64,000 bases of DNA from RHLJ01 sp965247355 (GTDB taxonomy: Bacteria; Bacteroidota; Rhodothermia; Balneolales; Balneolaceae): positions 2,914,001 to 2,978,000 of the forward strand of contig OZ252011.1 in the NCBI GenBank assembly GCA_965247355.1, read 5' to 3'. Positions 9,128 to 17,953 of the stretch are shown one piece after another. Each line of letters opens with the position of its first letter. Position 1 is the stretch's first letter. Below the pieces are notes generated by a model that saw only the letters and a list, made by a program, of their open reading frames with translations, was not told the DNA's origin and searched no databases. The position numbers and the translations under genes are program-made.

Positions 9128-10138
9128 TTAGATGATAATTTCGTCTTTGGGGTCTCTGGTCATCAACGTATTCAACGCATCTTTAGGGTCTTCATTTTCA
9201 AATAAAACCCGATAGACCGCTTTAGTAATGGGCATGTCGATTCCACTTTTAACCGCCCAATCATATACTGATTTAGTCGTTTTCACACCTTCAGCCACCA
9301 TGTTCATACTTTTTACTATTTCATCCAGCTTTTTACCCTGACCAATTTGTTGCCCTACATATCGGTTACGACTATGCTTAGAAGTACAGGTAACAATCAA
9401 ATCTCCCATACCGGTAAGGCCTGAAAAAGTATCCGGATGTGCTCCCATCACTGCGCCCATTCGTTTCATTTCGTGGAGCCCACGGGTTATTAAAGCGGCT
9501 TTTGCATTGTCTCCCAACTCTGCACCATCTATTACGCCTGCCGCAATTGCCATAATGTTCTTTACTGAACCACCAATTTCTACACCAATCACGTCATTAT
9601 TGATATACACTCTGAACATAGGAGTCAGAAAGGCCTCCTGAATGGTTCGTGCAGTTCGCGTCGAATAAGCCGCTGCTACAACCGTGGTTGGCTTCAGGGT
9701 AGCGACTTCTTCTGCATGACTTGGACCATACAAGACACCAATATTATCCTCATAAGTAACGCCATCCATTACTTCGATTAAAATCTGTGACATTGTTTTA
9801 AAAGTGTCATTTTCAATTCCTTTAGAAACGGTCACCAGAATTTCATGGCCGTCCAGGCAAGGCTTAATCTTAGCAGCAATCTCTCTGAGGGTGTGTGATG
9901 GAGTTGCAAAAAGGACGATATCCTGCGAGCGAAGGCACTGCTCTAAATCACTGTATGCCTTAATAGATTCAGGGAGCTTCAGATCTGCAAGATATGCCGG
10001 GTTACGGTGCTCTGAGTTTATAGTATTTACAACATCTTCTTCCCTTGCCCAAATTTGTACATTATTTCCGGCAGTATCTAATACAGTTGCGAGTGCCGTT
10101 CCGAAACTTCCTGCCCCAACGATGGTTACATTTCTCAT
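9128..10138 (-). CDS. gpsA: glycerol-3-phosphate dehydrogenase [NAD(P)+]
   Basis: Makes sn-glycerol 3-phosphate from dihydroxyacetone phosphate for phospholipid synthesis. The Rossmann motif GAGSFGTALA lies at residues 8-17. Further family signatures are VSKGIE, GPSHAEEVA, the catalytic-lysine region IGGSVKNIMAIAAG, and GMGDLIVTC with the following RNRYVG. The 336-residue length is standard. Its start overlaps the end of plsY by four bases, so product and user of glycerol 3-phosphate are translationally coupled. Confidence 0.96.
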   Translation of the reverse strand: MRNVTIVGAGSFGTALATVLDTAGNNVQIWAREEDVVNTINSEHRNPAYLADLKLPESIKAYSDLEQCLRSQDIVLFATPSHTLREIAAKIKPCLDGHEILVTVSKGIENDTFKTMSQILIEVMDGVTYEDNIGVLYGPSHAEEVATLKPTTVVAAAYSTRTARTIQEAFLTPMFRVYINNDVIGVEIGGSVKNIMAIAAGVIDGAELGDNAKAALITRGLHEMKRMGAVMGAHPDTFSGLTGMGDLIVTCTSKHSRNRYVGQQIGQGKKLDEIVKSMNMVAEGVKTTKSVYDWAVKSGIDMPITKAVYRVLFENEDPKDALNTLMTRDPKDEIII

Positions 10139-10836
10139 GCTTCTGCTCCGGCTGTTAGAGTTTGTTCTTCCTTACTCTCTTTTTTTTTGCCGGAACCCAC
10201 TTTGCTTTCTGTTCCGTCTTTCAATCGCTGGATATTGGACTTATGCCGGTAAATAATTCCAAAGGCAACAATAAAACTAAAAATGATGATGCTTCCATCA
10301 ACATCCATGCCCAAAGCGTATTTCATTATCAAAAGTGTAACCGGATAAACTGCCGTAGAAATAATTGAGGCTAAAGAAACGTATTTGCTTGAAAGCAGGA
10401 CTATTCCAAAAATCGCAAATGAGATAGAAATGGAAATAGGTTCTACTCCAAACAACATTCCACAGGCTGTGGCGGCTCCTTTACCTCCTCTGAATTTGGC
10501 GAATATCGGGAACATGTGTCCGATAACTGCCAGCAATCCACACATGATTTTCAGGAATGCTTCTACATCCCACAATGGAGGAGCTAAAGGTCCCGAGAAA
10601 AGGTCGAAGGCGAGTATGCTTAACCAAAACGAGGGCACAAAACCCTTCATAAAATCCATCACAAAAACGGTAACACCGAAAGGCACACCAAGTACTCTGA
10701 ATGTATTGGTGGTACCAGCATTACCACTGCCATGCTCTCGTACATCAACTCCCTTGAAGATTTTACCAACCCAAATGGCCGAGGGGATGGAACCCATCAG
10801 ATAGCTGATAAATAATACCGTTACTGTAGAGAGCAT
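10135..10836 (-). CDS. plsY: acyl-phosphate:glycerol-3-phosphate acyltransferase PlsY
   Basis: Integral membrane enzyme performing the first acylation of glycerol 3-phosphate. The three PlsY motifs are visible: GSIPSA with HGSGNAGTTN, FRGGKGAATACG, and the C-terminal YRHKSNIQRL. Several hydrophobic helices fill the space between them. About 25 polar C-terminal residues (GSGKKKESKEEQTLTAGAEA) extend beyond the family core. gpsA follows with a 4-base overlap. Confidence 0.95.
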   Translation of the reverse strand: MLSTVTVLFISYLMGSIPSAIWVGKIFKGVDVREHGSGNAGTTNTFRVLGVPFGVTVFVMDFMKGFVPSFWLSILAFDLFSGPLAPPLWDVEAFLKIMCGLLAVIGHMFPIFAKFRGGKGAATACGMLFGVEPISISISFAIFGIVLLSSKYVSLASIISTAVYPVTLLIMKYALGMDVDGSIIIFSFIVAFGIIYRHKSNIQRLKDGTESKVGSGKKKESKEEQTLTAGAEA

Positions 10837-10885
10837 TTCCTAATAATTTTAACCTAAGATACTATCCCGGGGTCAGGAAAAAAAT

Positions 10886-11761
10886 TTAAACGTGTCGTTC
10901 AGCATGATATGATGAACGAACGAGCGGGCCACTTTCAACGTGACCTATCCCCAACTTCTCGCCAATCTCTTTGTATTCCGCAAACTGATCCGGATGTACC
11001 CAATCCATTACAGGGTGGTGCATCTTTGTAGGTTGCATGTACTGACCAATTGTTAATACATCCACACTATGATCTACACAATCCTGCATCAGTTCAATTA
11101 CTTCTTCGCGGGTTTCACCCAAACCAACCATAATTCCGGTTTTAGATTTTACTCCGGCATCTTTAGTGCGCTGAAGTAAGTCCAGAGAACGCTGATATTT
11201 TGCCTGAGGACGAACGCGTCTGTACAATCTTGGAACTGTTTCCAGATTATGGCTTAACACATCCGGAGGAGTATCCAATACAATTTGCAATGTCTCCCAA
11301 TCTCCTCTGAAATCAGGAATGAGTGACTCTATCGTTACCCCTTCAATTACTTTGCGAAGTTCTGTATGTGTTGCCGCAAATATCGGCGCACCACCATCTT
11401 TTCTGTCATCTCTGTTGATGGAAGTAAGTACAACATGTTTTAATTTCATTTTACTGGCAGCATCTGCTACACGAGCCGGTTCATCCCAGTCCAAATCAGC
11501 AGGTGGGCGCCCAGTTTTAACTGCACAGAAGGCGCACGATCTTGTACATACATCACCCAGCAACATAAAGGTAGCTGTTCCGGCACCCCAGCATTCGCCC
11601 ATGTTCGGGCAGCGGGCTTCTGCGCACACTGTATTCAGTTTGTGTTCATTGATGGTGTCCAGCACCTCTTTGAACTTCTCTCCTGACGGAAGCTTCACCC
11701 TAAGCCATTCCGGGCGTCTCTTCGTTGATTTCTTTTCTACTATCTGTAGTTCTTTAATCAT
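10886..11761 (-). CDS. lipA: lipoyl synthase
   Basis: Radical SAM enzyme inserting two sulfurs into protein-bound octanoyl groups. The auxiliary cluster cysteines lie in CAEARCPNMGEC (C46, C51, C57) and the SAM cluster cysteines in CTRSCAFC (C72, C76, C79). The C-terminal serine cluster ligand is in GPLVRSSYHA (RSSYHA signature). The length, 291 residues, is typical. Octanoyltransferase lipB lies 122 bases upstream and lpd beyond it, so the lipoate attachment and recycling functions are grouped. Confidence 0.96.
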   Translation of the reverse strand: MIKELQIVEKKSTKRRPEWLRVKLPSGEKFKEVLDTINEHKLNTVCAEARCPNMGECWGAGTATFMLLGDVCTRSCAFCAVKTGRPPADLDWDEPARVADAASKMKLKHVVLTSINRDDRKDGGAPIFAATHTELRKVIEGVTIESLIPDFRGDWETLQIVLDTPPDVLSHNLETVPRLYRRVRPQAKYQRSLDLLQRTKDAGVKSKTGIMVGLGETREEVIELMQDCVDHSVDVLTIGQYMQPTKMHHPVMDWVHPDQFAEYKEIGEKLGIGHVESGPLVRSSYHAERHV

Positions 11762-11782
11762 GAAATAATATCCTTTTTATTA

Positions 11783-11873
11783 GTCATCCTGAGGATTTCT
11801 CCGAAGGATCTGCAAAACAGTGAGTATTAACAGATTCAGACTGTGCAGATTCTTCGCATTCAATCAGAATGAC
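11783..11873. repeat. two adjacent GTCATCCTGAGG / GATTCTTCGC intergenic repeat copies
   Basis: In the lipB-lipA gap, 11783-11810 reads GTCATCCTGAGGAT...CCGAAGGATC and 11848-11873 reads GATTCTTCGC...CAGAATGAC. Both belong to families repeated elsewhere in the window (12669, 14443, 23792, 23840). They lie inside what would otherwise be a lipB-lipA operon spacer. Confidence 0.65.
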
Positions 11874-11883
11874 GCTGCAAAAG

Positions 11884-12612
11884 TTACAAAAAATTCTTCT
11901 CTAGTTCTTTCTGTCCACCCTTATCTATGAGGCGGACATCAAAAACATCCTGAAAGTGAAAAACGATCCTTTCTTTCACTTCTTTTACGTCCATTTCCTT
12001 GCCCGAAAGCTTCTCCAGGCTTGTTACCGCTTTATCATCAATTCCGCATGGGACAATATGCCCGAAATAAGACAGATCAGAATTCACATTAAAGGCAAAA
12101 CCGTGCATCGTTACCCAGCGTGAGCAACGGATTCCCATCGCCGCAATTTTCTCCTCGCCTATCCAAACACCTGTTAACCCGTCAATTCTTCCAGCTTCAA
12201 AACCATAGTCAGCGCACACTCTGATTATCACTTCTTCCAGATAACGCAGGTATTTATGAATGTCTGTGAAATGACGATCCAGATCCAGAATCGGATAGCC
12301 CACAATTTGACCCGGACCGTGATAGGTGATATCTCCTCCTCGATCTATCTTTACAAACTCTGCGTCCAGTTTGAGCAACTCCGCCATAGAGCGAAGCATA
12401 TTTTCTTCTGCCCCACTTTTACCAAGTGTATATACATGGGGATGCTCAACGAAAAGAAATGCATCATGCTTTCTAACTCCAGCTAATTCCCCTTTCTGCT
12501 CAGCACGCTTTTCATCAATGATGCATTGCTGCACCTTATGCTGGAGCTCCCACGTAGGTTTGTAGGAAGCATTGCCGAGATCGTAGAGTTCTATGGTTTT
12601 TTGATTGTTCAT
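11884..12612 (-). CDS. lipB: octanoyltransferase (lipoate-protein ligase B)
   Basis: Transfers octanoyl from acyl carrier protein to lipoyl domains. The substrate-binding RGGDITYHGPGQ lies at about residues 91-102, the catalytic lysine in EEKIAAMGIR is K155, and the nucleophilic cysteine in HIVPCGI is C189. At 242 residues it is within the normal range. It is encoded upstream of lipA on the same strand, with two repeat copies in the gap. Confidence 0.95.
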   Translation of the reverse strand: MNNQKTIELYDLGNASYKPTWELQHKVQQCIIDEKRAEQKGELAGVRKHDAFLFVEHPHVYTLGKSGAEENMLRSMAELLKLDAEFVKIDRGGDITYHGPGQIVGYPILDLDRHFTDIHKYLRYLEEVIIRVCADYGFEAGRIDGLTGVWIGEEKIAAMGIRCSRWVTMHGFAFNVNSDLSYFGHIVPCGIDDKAVTSLEKLSGKEMDVKEVKERIVFHFQDVFDVRLIDKGGQKELEKNFL

Positions 12613-12668
12613 TCTTCAATGATAGTCTACTTAAGCGAAATTGAAAGATCTAAGCGGGTATCCAGCTA

Positions 12669-12696
12669 GATCCTTCGGAAGTATCCTCAGGATGAC
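12669..12696. repeat. GATCCTTCGGAAGTATCC-type intergenic repeat copy
   Basis: Reads GATCCTTCGGAAG...CTCAGGATGAC. The same 28 bases recur exactly at 23840-23867, and close variants occur at 34790-34817 and 36472-36499. Confidence 0.7.
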
Positions 12697-12724
12697 ATTT
12701 CATTTTAATTTTTACCAATTTAAT

Positions 12725-12754
12725 AAGACAAAAATGGCTCCCTATTGGGAGCCA
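12725..12754 (-). terminator. rho-independent terminator of lpd
   Basis: A perfect 8-bp stem, TGGCTCCC (12735-12742) and GGGAGCCA (12747-12754), encloses a TATT loop. On the minus strand it is followed by TTTTTGTC. It lies about 70 bases beyond the lpd stop. Confidence 0.75.
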
Positions 12755-12766
12755 CATTCAATTCTT

Positions 12767-12800
12767 ACACACCCCTAAATCCCCTCTCAAGAGGGGACTT
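12767..12800. repeat. CCCCTCTCAAGAGGGG-type intergenic repeat copy
   Basis: Contains the perfect hairpin TCCCCTCT-CA-AGAGGGGA (12780-12797) preceded by ACACACCCCTAAA. Near-identical copies lie at 34451-34484 and 35165-35198. Confidence 0.75.
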
Positions 12801-12822
12801 TTGAGTTTTTATAATTCACTTT

Positions 12823-14241
12823 TCACTTCTTAACAGGAGTTCCTAAATGAACACCTTCGTTATAGGCTTCTGCCACGGCTTCCATCACTGCTTCAGAAAG
12901 CGTTGGGTGTGGATGAACTGCGCTGATTATTTCATGGCCGGTTGTTTCCAGATCACGAGCTACTACAGCTTCGGCAATCATTTCAGTAACTCCGAACCCG
13001 ATCATATGGCATCCGAGCCACTCGCCGTATTTTGCATCAAATACTACTTTTACAAAACCTTCTTCATGACCTAGAGCCGTTGCTTTTCCACTGGCTGACA
13101 GCGGGAATTTTCCAACTTTAATATCATAGCCTTCTTCTTTGGCAGCTTCTTCAGTTAATCCAACAGAAGCAACCTGAGGCTCGCAGTAAGTACATCCCGG
13201 GATGTTGCTGTAATTGATTGGCTTTGGAGAATGCCCTGCTAGTTGCTCAGCAAGTACTGTTGCCTCGTGAGATGCTTTATGTGCCAACCATGGAGCACCA
13301 ATGATATCACCAATTGCATAAATGCCATCTACGCCGGTTGAGTAGTCAGAGCGGTCAACCACAATGGCTCCACGCTCAACTTTTACACCAATGTCTTCCA
13401 GTCCGAGACCTTCAACGTTTCCGGTAACTCCAACAGCAGAAAGAACCACATCAGCTTCGATTTTCTCTTCACCTTTCTTGGTTTTTACCGTGACTTCAAC
13501 ACCTTTCCCTTTTTTGGTCACTTTTTCGACGGTACTTTCGGTAAGGATATTGATTCCTTTTTTCTTGTAAAGCTTTCCTAGTTCACGACCAACATCTTTG
13601 TCTTCTACCGGCACAAGTGTTTTCTGAAGTTCCACAATTGTTACTTCAGTTCCGATCGTATTGTAGAAATAGGCAAACTCAACCCCAATAGCGCCGGCAC
13701 CAACAATCACCATTTTCTTAGGCTGCTTTTCCATAGTCATTGCCTTTTCAGAATCGATGATCATTTCGCCATCAATTTCTAATCCGGGCAGCTGACGTGG
13801 TCGGGCTCCGGTTGCAATAATAAAATGCTTCGCCTTTATGCTTTCGGTTTCTTTTCCGTTTTCATCGCTAACAACTACCTCTGTTTTCGACTTGAATGAA
13901 CCGGTTCCCATGAACACCTCAATCTTGTTGGCTTTCATCAGGAACTGAACACCTTTGCTCATTTTGTTTGCAACGCCGCGGCTTCGCTTCACCATTCCGT
14001 CAAAGTCGGCAGATACATCCTTAACAGAAATTCCGTAATCATCTGCATGTTGAATAGACTCGAGTACTTCTGCAGAACGTAGCAACGCTTTGGTAGGAAT
14101 ACATCCAATGTTCAGGCAAACTCCGCCTAAATGTCTTTTCTCTATAATTGCCGTTTTAAATCCAAGTTGTGATGCGCGGATTGCAGCAACATATCCTCCC
14201 GGGCCTGACCCGATTACGCATACATCAAATTCTTTTGCCAT
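12823..14241 (-). CDS. lpdA: dihydrolipoyl dehydrogenase (E3)
   Basis: FAD enzyme re-oxidising dihydrolipoyl groups in 2-oxoacid dehydrogenase and glycine cleavage complexes. The FAD motif GSGPGGYVAA is near residue 11 and the redox-active disulfide is in GGVCLNIGCIPTKAL (C42, C47). The NAD motif VGAGAIGVEFA follows, then the second FAD motif YAIGDI and the C-terminal His-Glu dyad in HPHPTLSE. The 472-residue length is standard. It is grouped with lipB and lipA, and no E1/E2 subunits are in the window. Confidence 0.96.
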   Translation of the reverse strand: MAKEFDVCVIGSGPGGYVAAIRASQLGFKTAIIEKRHLGGVCLNIGCIPTKALLRSAEVLESIQHADDYGISVKDVSADFDGMVKRSRGVANKMSKGVQFLMKANKIEVFMGTGSFKSKTEVVVSDENGKETESIKAKHFIIATGARPRQLPGLEIDGEMIIDSEKAMTMEKQPKKMVIVGAGAIGVEFAYFYNTIGTEVTIVELQKTLVPVEDKDVGRELGKLYKKKGINILTESTVEKVTKKGKGVEVTVKTKKGEEKIEADVVLSAVGVTGNVEGLGLEDIGVKVERGAIVVDRSDYSTGVDGIYAIGDIIGAPWLAHKASHEATVLAEQLAGHSPKPINYSNIPGCTYCEPQVASVGLTEEAAKEEGYDIKVGKFPLSASGKATALGHEEGFVKVVFDAKYGEWLGCHMIGFGVTEMIAEAVVARDLETTGHEIISAVHPHPTLSEAVMEAVAEAYNEGVHLGTPVKK

Positions 14242-14569
14242 GATTTCCTTTTGATAATAGTTTCGGTGTTTTCCTGACGATTTCTAAACTTAATACCACA
14301 CTTAAAAGTTCAGGCTCCCAACAGGTAAAGAGCTTTTTTGCCAAGGCTTGATAAGGTAAGGGTTTTAGGAATGAAGTTCGAGTTTTGAGACAGGGTTTTG
14401 ATGTAAGCTTAATAAGGGCTTTATACCGAGGCGCTTGTTTAAGTCATTCTGAGCAAAAGCGAAGAATTAGCACAATTCTTATTCTATATCGATTAAGAAT
14501 TTCTCCTGGTAGCAATGCTCTTCGACGTTACTAGTTCGATCCAACGCAGAGCATTGGATCGAGATAAAA
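14242..14569. other. intergenic region with repeat copy and nested hairpins
   Basis: There is no gene in these 328 bases. At 14443-14467 lies GTCATTCTGAGC...GAAGAAT, a copy of the family also at 23792-23817. Next to the stop of the PIN-like gene, nested inverted repeats overlap: CAATGCTCT (14513-14521) pairs with AGAGCATTG (14548-14556), and TCGATCCAA with TTGGATCGA (14554-14562). They could fold as alternative hairpins in the 3' end of that transcript, but no U-run follows. Confidence 0.5.
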
Positions 14570-15538
14570 TTAACTCTTGCTGATGTCTATCTCATAAAAC
14601 ACTACTTGTGTTCTTAGGCCAAAAAACTCATAAATAGCTTTAGCTTTTTTTGCCATTCGCTTGTCTCTAGTTAACAAATAGTCTGCATTTATTGCATACA
14701 TTACATGTTGAGAATCATTAAATGCAGAATTAAAGGTTCTATCTTTAACTAAGTTTTTATCTGCCCAATAACCTACCATGTTTAGAACTGTATATAGGTG
14801 GGAAACAGCTTTGTAAATAGATGGATTTGAATCATTCATTGTGGCCCATATGCTCCATTCTTTAAATTTAGGAGACACATTTCCTTTTCCAAAACCGAAA
14901 GTGTCTCCATATTTGGAAACTACTTTTTCGAAAATTTCACTACTGCTAAAATTGTTAATTTCTTGAGGATTTAAATTCAAATCTAAACGCATTTTTTTTA
15001 AAGAAAAATTTTCTTCTCCTGAGACAGATAAGATTTCCCCAAATTTATCGAAAAACTCCCCAGTGCTCTTTATTAGCTTATCCATATCAACTCCAGCTTT
15101 TTCTATTTCTTTGCTGTCTAATTCTTCCGTTAAAGATTCAAAGAGTTGAATCAACGCCTCCTTTTGCATTGTTGCTATTTCTTCGAAACTAAATTCACCT
15201 TTTCCTCCAAACATTTTTTGGTTAAGAACTTTCATTGATTCTAAAACCAATTCATTTTTTTCTTCTTCACTAACTTGTTCTTCAAATATTTCTCTTGGAT
15301 TCCTATCTGTCCACTTAGGTTCTAAGTCTTGAATCCAAATATAAATTGCTCCTTTTTCTTCCAAAAAGCCTAAAAAGGGCTCTAAAAACTTCTTTTCAAC
15401 TCTTTTTAGTTCTTCAATTGTGGCTCCTGAATAAATCAAGAAATAGTCCTCTACTCCTGATATTTGAACACCTCTTTTAGCAAAGTCCTCTAAAGCATTT
15501 TGATCTAAATAGATTTTTGGGATGTATTTTTCTTCCAT
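14570..15538 (-). CDS. putative PIN-like nuclease with large central insertion
   Basis: Not a recognised named family. The N-terminus IYLDQNALEDFA and the C-terminus NDSQHVMYAINADYLLTRDKRM resemble the first and last acidic motifs of PIN-domain RNases (an early Asp, then D..H..YA..AD.LLT.D). About 200 residues lie between them, rich in Glu, Lys and Phe. An intact PIN-type active site would be split across the sequence. Codon use is AT-rich compared with lpd next door. There is no antitoxin-like partner. It is divergent from the BlaI operon and shares its 76-base control region, so BlaI could also regulate it. The function is inferred from motifs only. Confidence 0.55.
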   Translation of the reverse strand: MEEKYIPKIYLDQNALEDFAKRGVQISGVEDYFLIYSGATIEELKRVEKKFLEPFLGFLEEKGAIYIWIQDLEPKWTDRNPREIFEEQVSEEEKNELVLESMKVLNQKMFGGKGEFSFEEIATMQKEALIQLFESLTEELDSKEIEKAGVDMDKLIKSTGEFFDKFGEILSVSGEENFSLKKMRLDLNLNPQEINNFSSSEIFEKVVSKYGDTFGFGKGNVSPKFKEWSIWATMNDSNPSIYKAVSHLYTVLNMVGYWADKNLVKDRTFNSAFNDSQHVMYAINADYLLTRDKRMAKKAKAIYEFFGLRTQVVFYEIDISKS

Positions 15539-15557
15539 AGTTGGAAAGATAAGTAAG

Positions 15558-15586
15558 TTGACTTTAAAGTTTTTTTATTCTACAAT
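15558..15586 (+). promoter_or_regulatory. candidate promoter of the blaI operon
   Basis: TTGACT (15558-15563), 17 bases, then TACAAT (15581-15586) form a close match to a classical housekeeping promoter. The -10 lies inside the first BlaI-type operator. Bacteroidota-type promoters often differ from this consensus, so this is a candidate only. Confidence 0.4.
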
Positions 15587-15612
15587 TGTAGAAACAACTC
15601 TAAAGATGTAGA
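15578..15612. promoter_or_regulatory. tandem BlaI-type operators
   Basis: TTCTACAATTGTAGAA (15578-15593) is a perfect 16-bp palindrome with the TACA/TGTA core typical of BlaI/MecI operators. A degenerate second copy, TCTAAAGATGTAGA, lies at 15599-15612. Their centres are 20 bp apart, two helical turns. The pair ends three bases before the blaI start codon, so a bound dimer pair would block the promoter and leader. Autorepression is the expected logic. Confidence 0.7.
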
Positions 15613-15614
15613 AT

Positions 15615-15986
15615 ATGTCACTATCACAAACTGAAGAAGAACTGATGCAACACCTCTGGAAGCTTGAAAAAGCATACATGGGTGATTTACTGGAAAAATA
15701 TCCGGAACCAAAACCTGCGCCCACTACCATTGCGACTTTATTGAAACGCATGCAGGAAAAAGGCTTTGTCGATTATAAACAGCGGGGACGGTCAAGAGAG
15801 TATTTCCCGCTGGTAAAGAAATCAGATTACTTTTCAAAGCATGTTAACGGCTTGATCAAAAAGTTTTTTAACAACTCTTCCGCTCAGTTTGCTTCCTTTT
15901 TTACTTCCGAAACCAATTTATCTGCCTCAGAACTTGAAGAGCTAAAGTCGATCGTGGAGAAAGAGATAGAGAGGAAAAAAGCATGA
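15615..15986 (+). CDS. blaI: BlaI/MecI-family transcriptional repressor
   Basis: Winged-helix repressor of about 123 residues: SQTEEELMQHLWKLEKAYMGDLL, then PTTIATLLKRMQEKGFVDYKQRGRSREYFPL as recognition helix and wing, then a helical dimerisation/cleavage segment. Family members are inactivated by proteolysis triggered by the neighbouring M56 sensor protease. The next gene overlaps by four bases (ATGA). It is the first gene of a six-gene overlapping operon. Nothing indicates a beta-lactamase, so the name reflects family, not drug resistance. Confidence 0.92.
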   Translation: MSLSQTEEELMQHLWKLEKAYMGDLLEKYPEPKPAPTTIATLLKRMQEKGFVDYKQRGRSREYFPLVKKSDYFSKHVNGLIKKFFNNSSAQFASFFTSETNLSASELEELKSIVEKEIERKKA

Positions 15987-17953
15987 TTATCTACCTCGTA
16001 AAATCCACTATTCTACTGGCACTACTTTTAGGGATGTATAAACTCTTCTTGGAAAATGAAAAGATGCACACCTTTAATCGCTTCTTTTTGTTAGCCGCGC
16101 TGGTTCTGGGACTAACAGCTCCTTTGGTACAGATAAATATCAGTCCATTTACAAAAGTTGCGGGAGTTGAAATTAGCAAAGTGGAATCGACTGTTAATGC
16201 ACCCTCTGAGTTTGTAGCAAAAACCTTAGAACCAGTGATTAATAGCCAACCGGTAGCTCCTGAAGTTGCAACAGAATCAATAGAAACTGCGCCCTCTGTC
16301 CGGCCTGATGAACCCATGTTCAGCAGAAAAGAAATTCTGGTCGGAGTTTATGCTTTGGTCACACTCTTCTTTTTTATCCGCTTTGGAGCAGGACTTTTTG
16401 AGTTGTTTTCAAAAGTAAGAAAGGGCGCCCGTCACCCTTTTAAAGCATCTACATTGGTTTTGCTCGATGAAGCTATTACTCCGCAATCCTTTTTCAGATG
16501 GATTTTTCTGAATAAAAGTGACTTTGAGTCCGATAAGATTAACCCTGAAATCCTCGAACATGAGCTTACCCACATTCGGCAAAAACATTCATTAGACGTA
16601 CTTTTTATTGAGCTGATCAAAACCGTCTTCTGGTTTAATCCCGTGCTTTATTTCTACAAACATGCCATTCAACTAAATCACGAGTTTCTGGCGGATGATT
16701 CTGTACTTGTACATGGAGGCAATGCAGAATCGTATCAAAAAATACTAATAAAGGCCTGCGCTACTGTAGAAGAGAGACCTGTAATCACTAGTAAATTCAA
16801 CCTATCAAATACCAAGAAGAGGATTTTTATGATTTCAAATAAAACCACCCTACAAAGAAAGTTTACAAAGCTTGCCATGCTTGTTCCTGTACTTACTTTC
16901 AGTTTTTTATGGACGAGTACTAACGTTTCCTCAAAAGTCCAAGCTGTAAGTACCCCAGAAACTAGTCAACCACCTCAAGAAAGAGCCAGTAGTTTCTACG
17001 TACAAGCTCATACTCATATTGAAGGAATTGACCCTACAGAAAATGTAAAACCCTCTCATTTTGTTTCAGATTTTAGCGAGCGCCTCGAAACATATAGAGC
17101 CGTTGAGCAAGGATTTATGACTGGAAGTAAATCTGATCGAGATTTATTATATCAGAGAATTCGCTTGGTTTGGCTTCATCAAAGACTGACTCCTAGCGAG
17201 CAAAAACTATATGTCGTTCCTAAAATTCCTGAAAACTTGATCAAAAACGTCAAGCTATCAGAACAAGAACTTTTATTTGAAAAGCAACTTAGCGAGTATC
17301 ATACACTAAGAAAAAGCTACGAAGAACTTCCCAAAGACAAGGATGATGTTCTATACACCTCTTATGATGCTCTGAAAACTCAGTATGAGTCGCTTCCCTT
17401 TAGTTCGCAAAAATTTATCGTTGGGAACTTACCTGCAAATCTTGCTCTTCAATATATGCCTATTGAAATGGAGCTTAAAACGGGGAAAAAACTTCCTACT
17501 CCTTTCGAGTTTAGCTTAGCAAAGGAAGACGTGCATTTAGCTATTCATTATATTGATGCTAATGGCAATGTTGTTTCAACTACTATTGGCGAGCTAAGCA
17601 TTTCCGAGAAAAAATACCTGGTTGAAAACACAAGTAAGTCGTTCGTTACTCAGGTATATCCTATCCCATTAGAGAGAAATCCAACCAAAGAAGAAATGGA
17701 ACAATGGCAAGACTCCACCACCTATAAAATTCTTATAGATGGCGAGATCATCCAAAATAATGAGCTTGTAAATATTAACCCATCTAATATTCATCATGCA
17801 GAAAGTTATGAAGTTCGCTGGAATGCAAACCGCCGCTTGCCTTTCGATTTTGAAATTCAACTTTACACTCATAAAGCATTTGATGAAATGGCAGAGAAGT
17901 ACCGCCCCAGTCAAGGAATGGCTCCTTTTCACAGTGCAATTTTAGTTGACTAA
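15983..17953 (+). CDS. BlaR1-like M56 membrane metalloprotease sensor
   Basis: Zinc protease sensor with N-terminal membrane helices (about 1-20, 33-50, 118-135), then a cytoplasmic protease domain with HELTH at 193-197 and the third ligand in NHEFLADD (E234). The loop TSKFNLSNTKKR (269-280) follows, then the last helix, VPVLTFSFLW (301-310). The outer domain (about 320-656) has no SxxK or other penicillin-binding motif, so its signal is not evidently a beta-lactam. In the staphylococcal relative the self-cleavage site is in the loop before the last helix. That loop is copied at the N-terminus of each of the four following proteins. It overlaps blaI by four bases and the next gene by one (TAATG). 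Confidence 0.88.
   Translation: MIIYLVKSTILLALLLGMYKLFLENEKMHTFNRFFLLAALVLGLTAPLVQINISPFTKVAGVEISKVESTVNAPSEFVAKTLEPVINSQPVAPEVATESIETAPSVRPDEPMFSRKEILVGVYALVTLFFFIRFGAGLFELFSKVRKGARHPFKASTLVLLDEAITPQSFFRWIFLNKSDFESDKINPEILEHELTHIRQKHSLDVLFIELIKTVFWFNPVLYFYKHAIQLNHEFLADDSVLVHGGNAESYQKILIKACATVEERPVITSKFNLSNTKKRIFMISNKTTLQRKFTKLAMLVPVLTFSFLWTSTNVSSKVQAVSTPETSQPPQERASSFYVQAHTHIEGIDPTENVKPSHFVSDFSERLETYRAVEQGFMTGSKSDRDLLYQRIRLVWLHQRLTPSEQKLYVVPKIPENLIKNVKLSEQELLFEKQLSEYHTLRKSYEELPKDKDDVLYTSYDALKTQYESLPFSSQKFIVGNLPANLALQYMPIEMELKTGKKLPTPFEFSLAKEDVHLAIHYIDANGNVVSTTIGELSISEKKYLVENTSKSFVTQVYPIPLERNPTKEEMEQWQDSTTYKILIDGEIIQNNELVNINPSNIHHAESYEVRWNANRRLPFDFEIQLYTHKAFDEMAEKYRPSQGMAPFHSAILVD

Noticed and set aside
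15983..17953. Beta-lactam sensor BlaR1
   Set aside because: The outer domain lacks the SxxK and related penicillin-binding motifs and there is no beta-lactamase gene, so the signal is left open.
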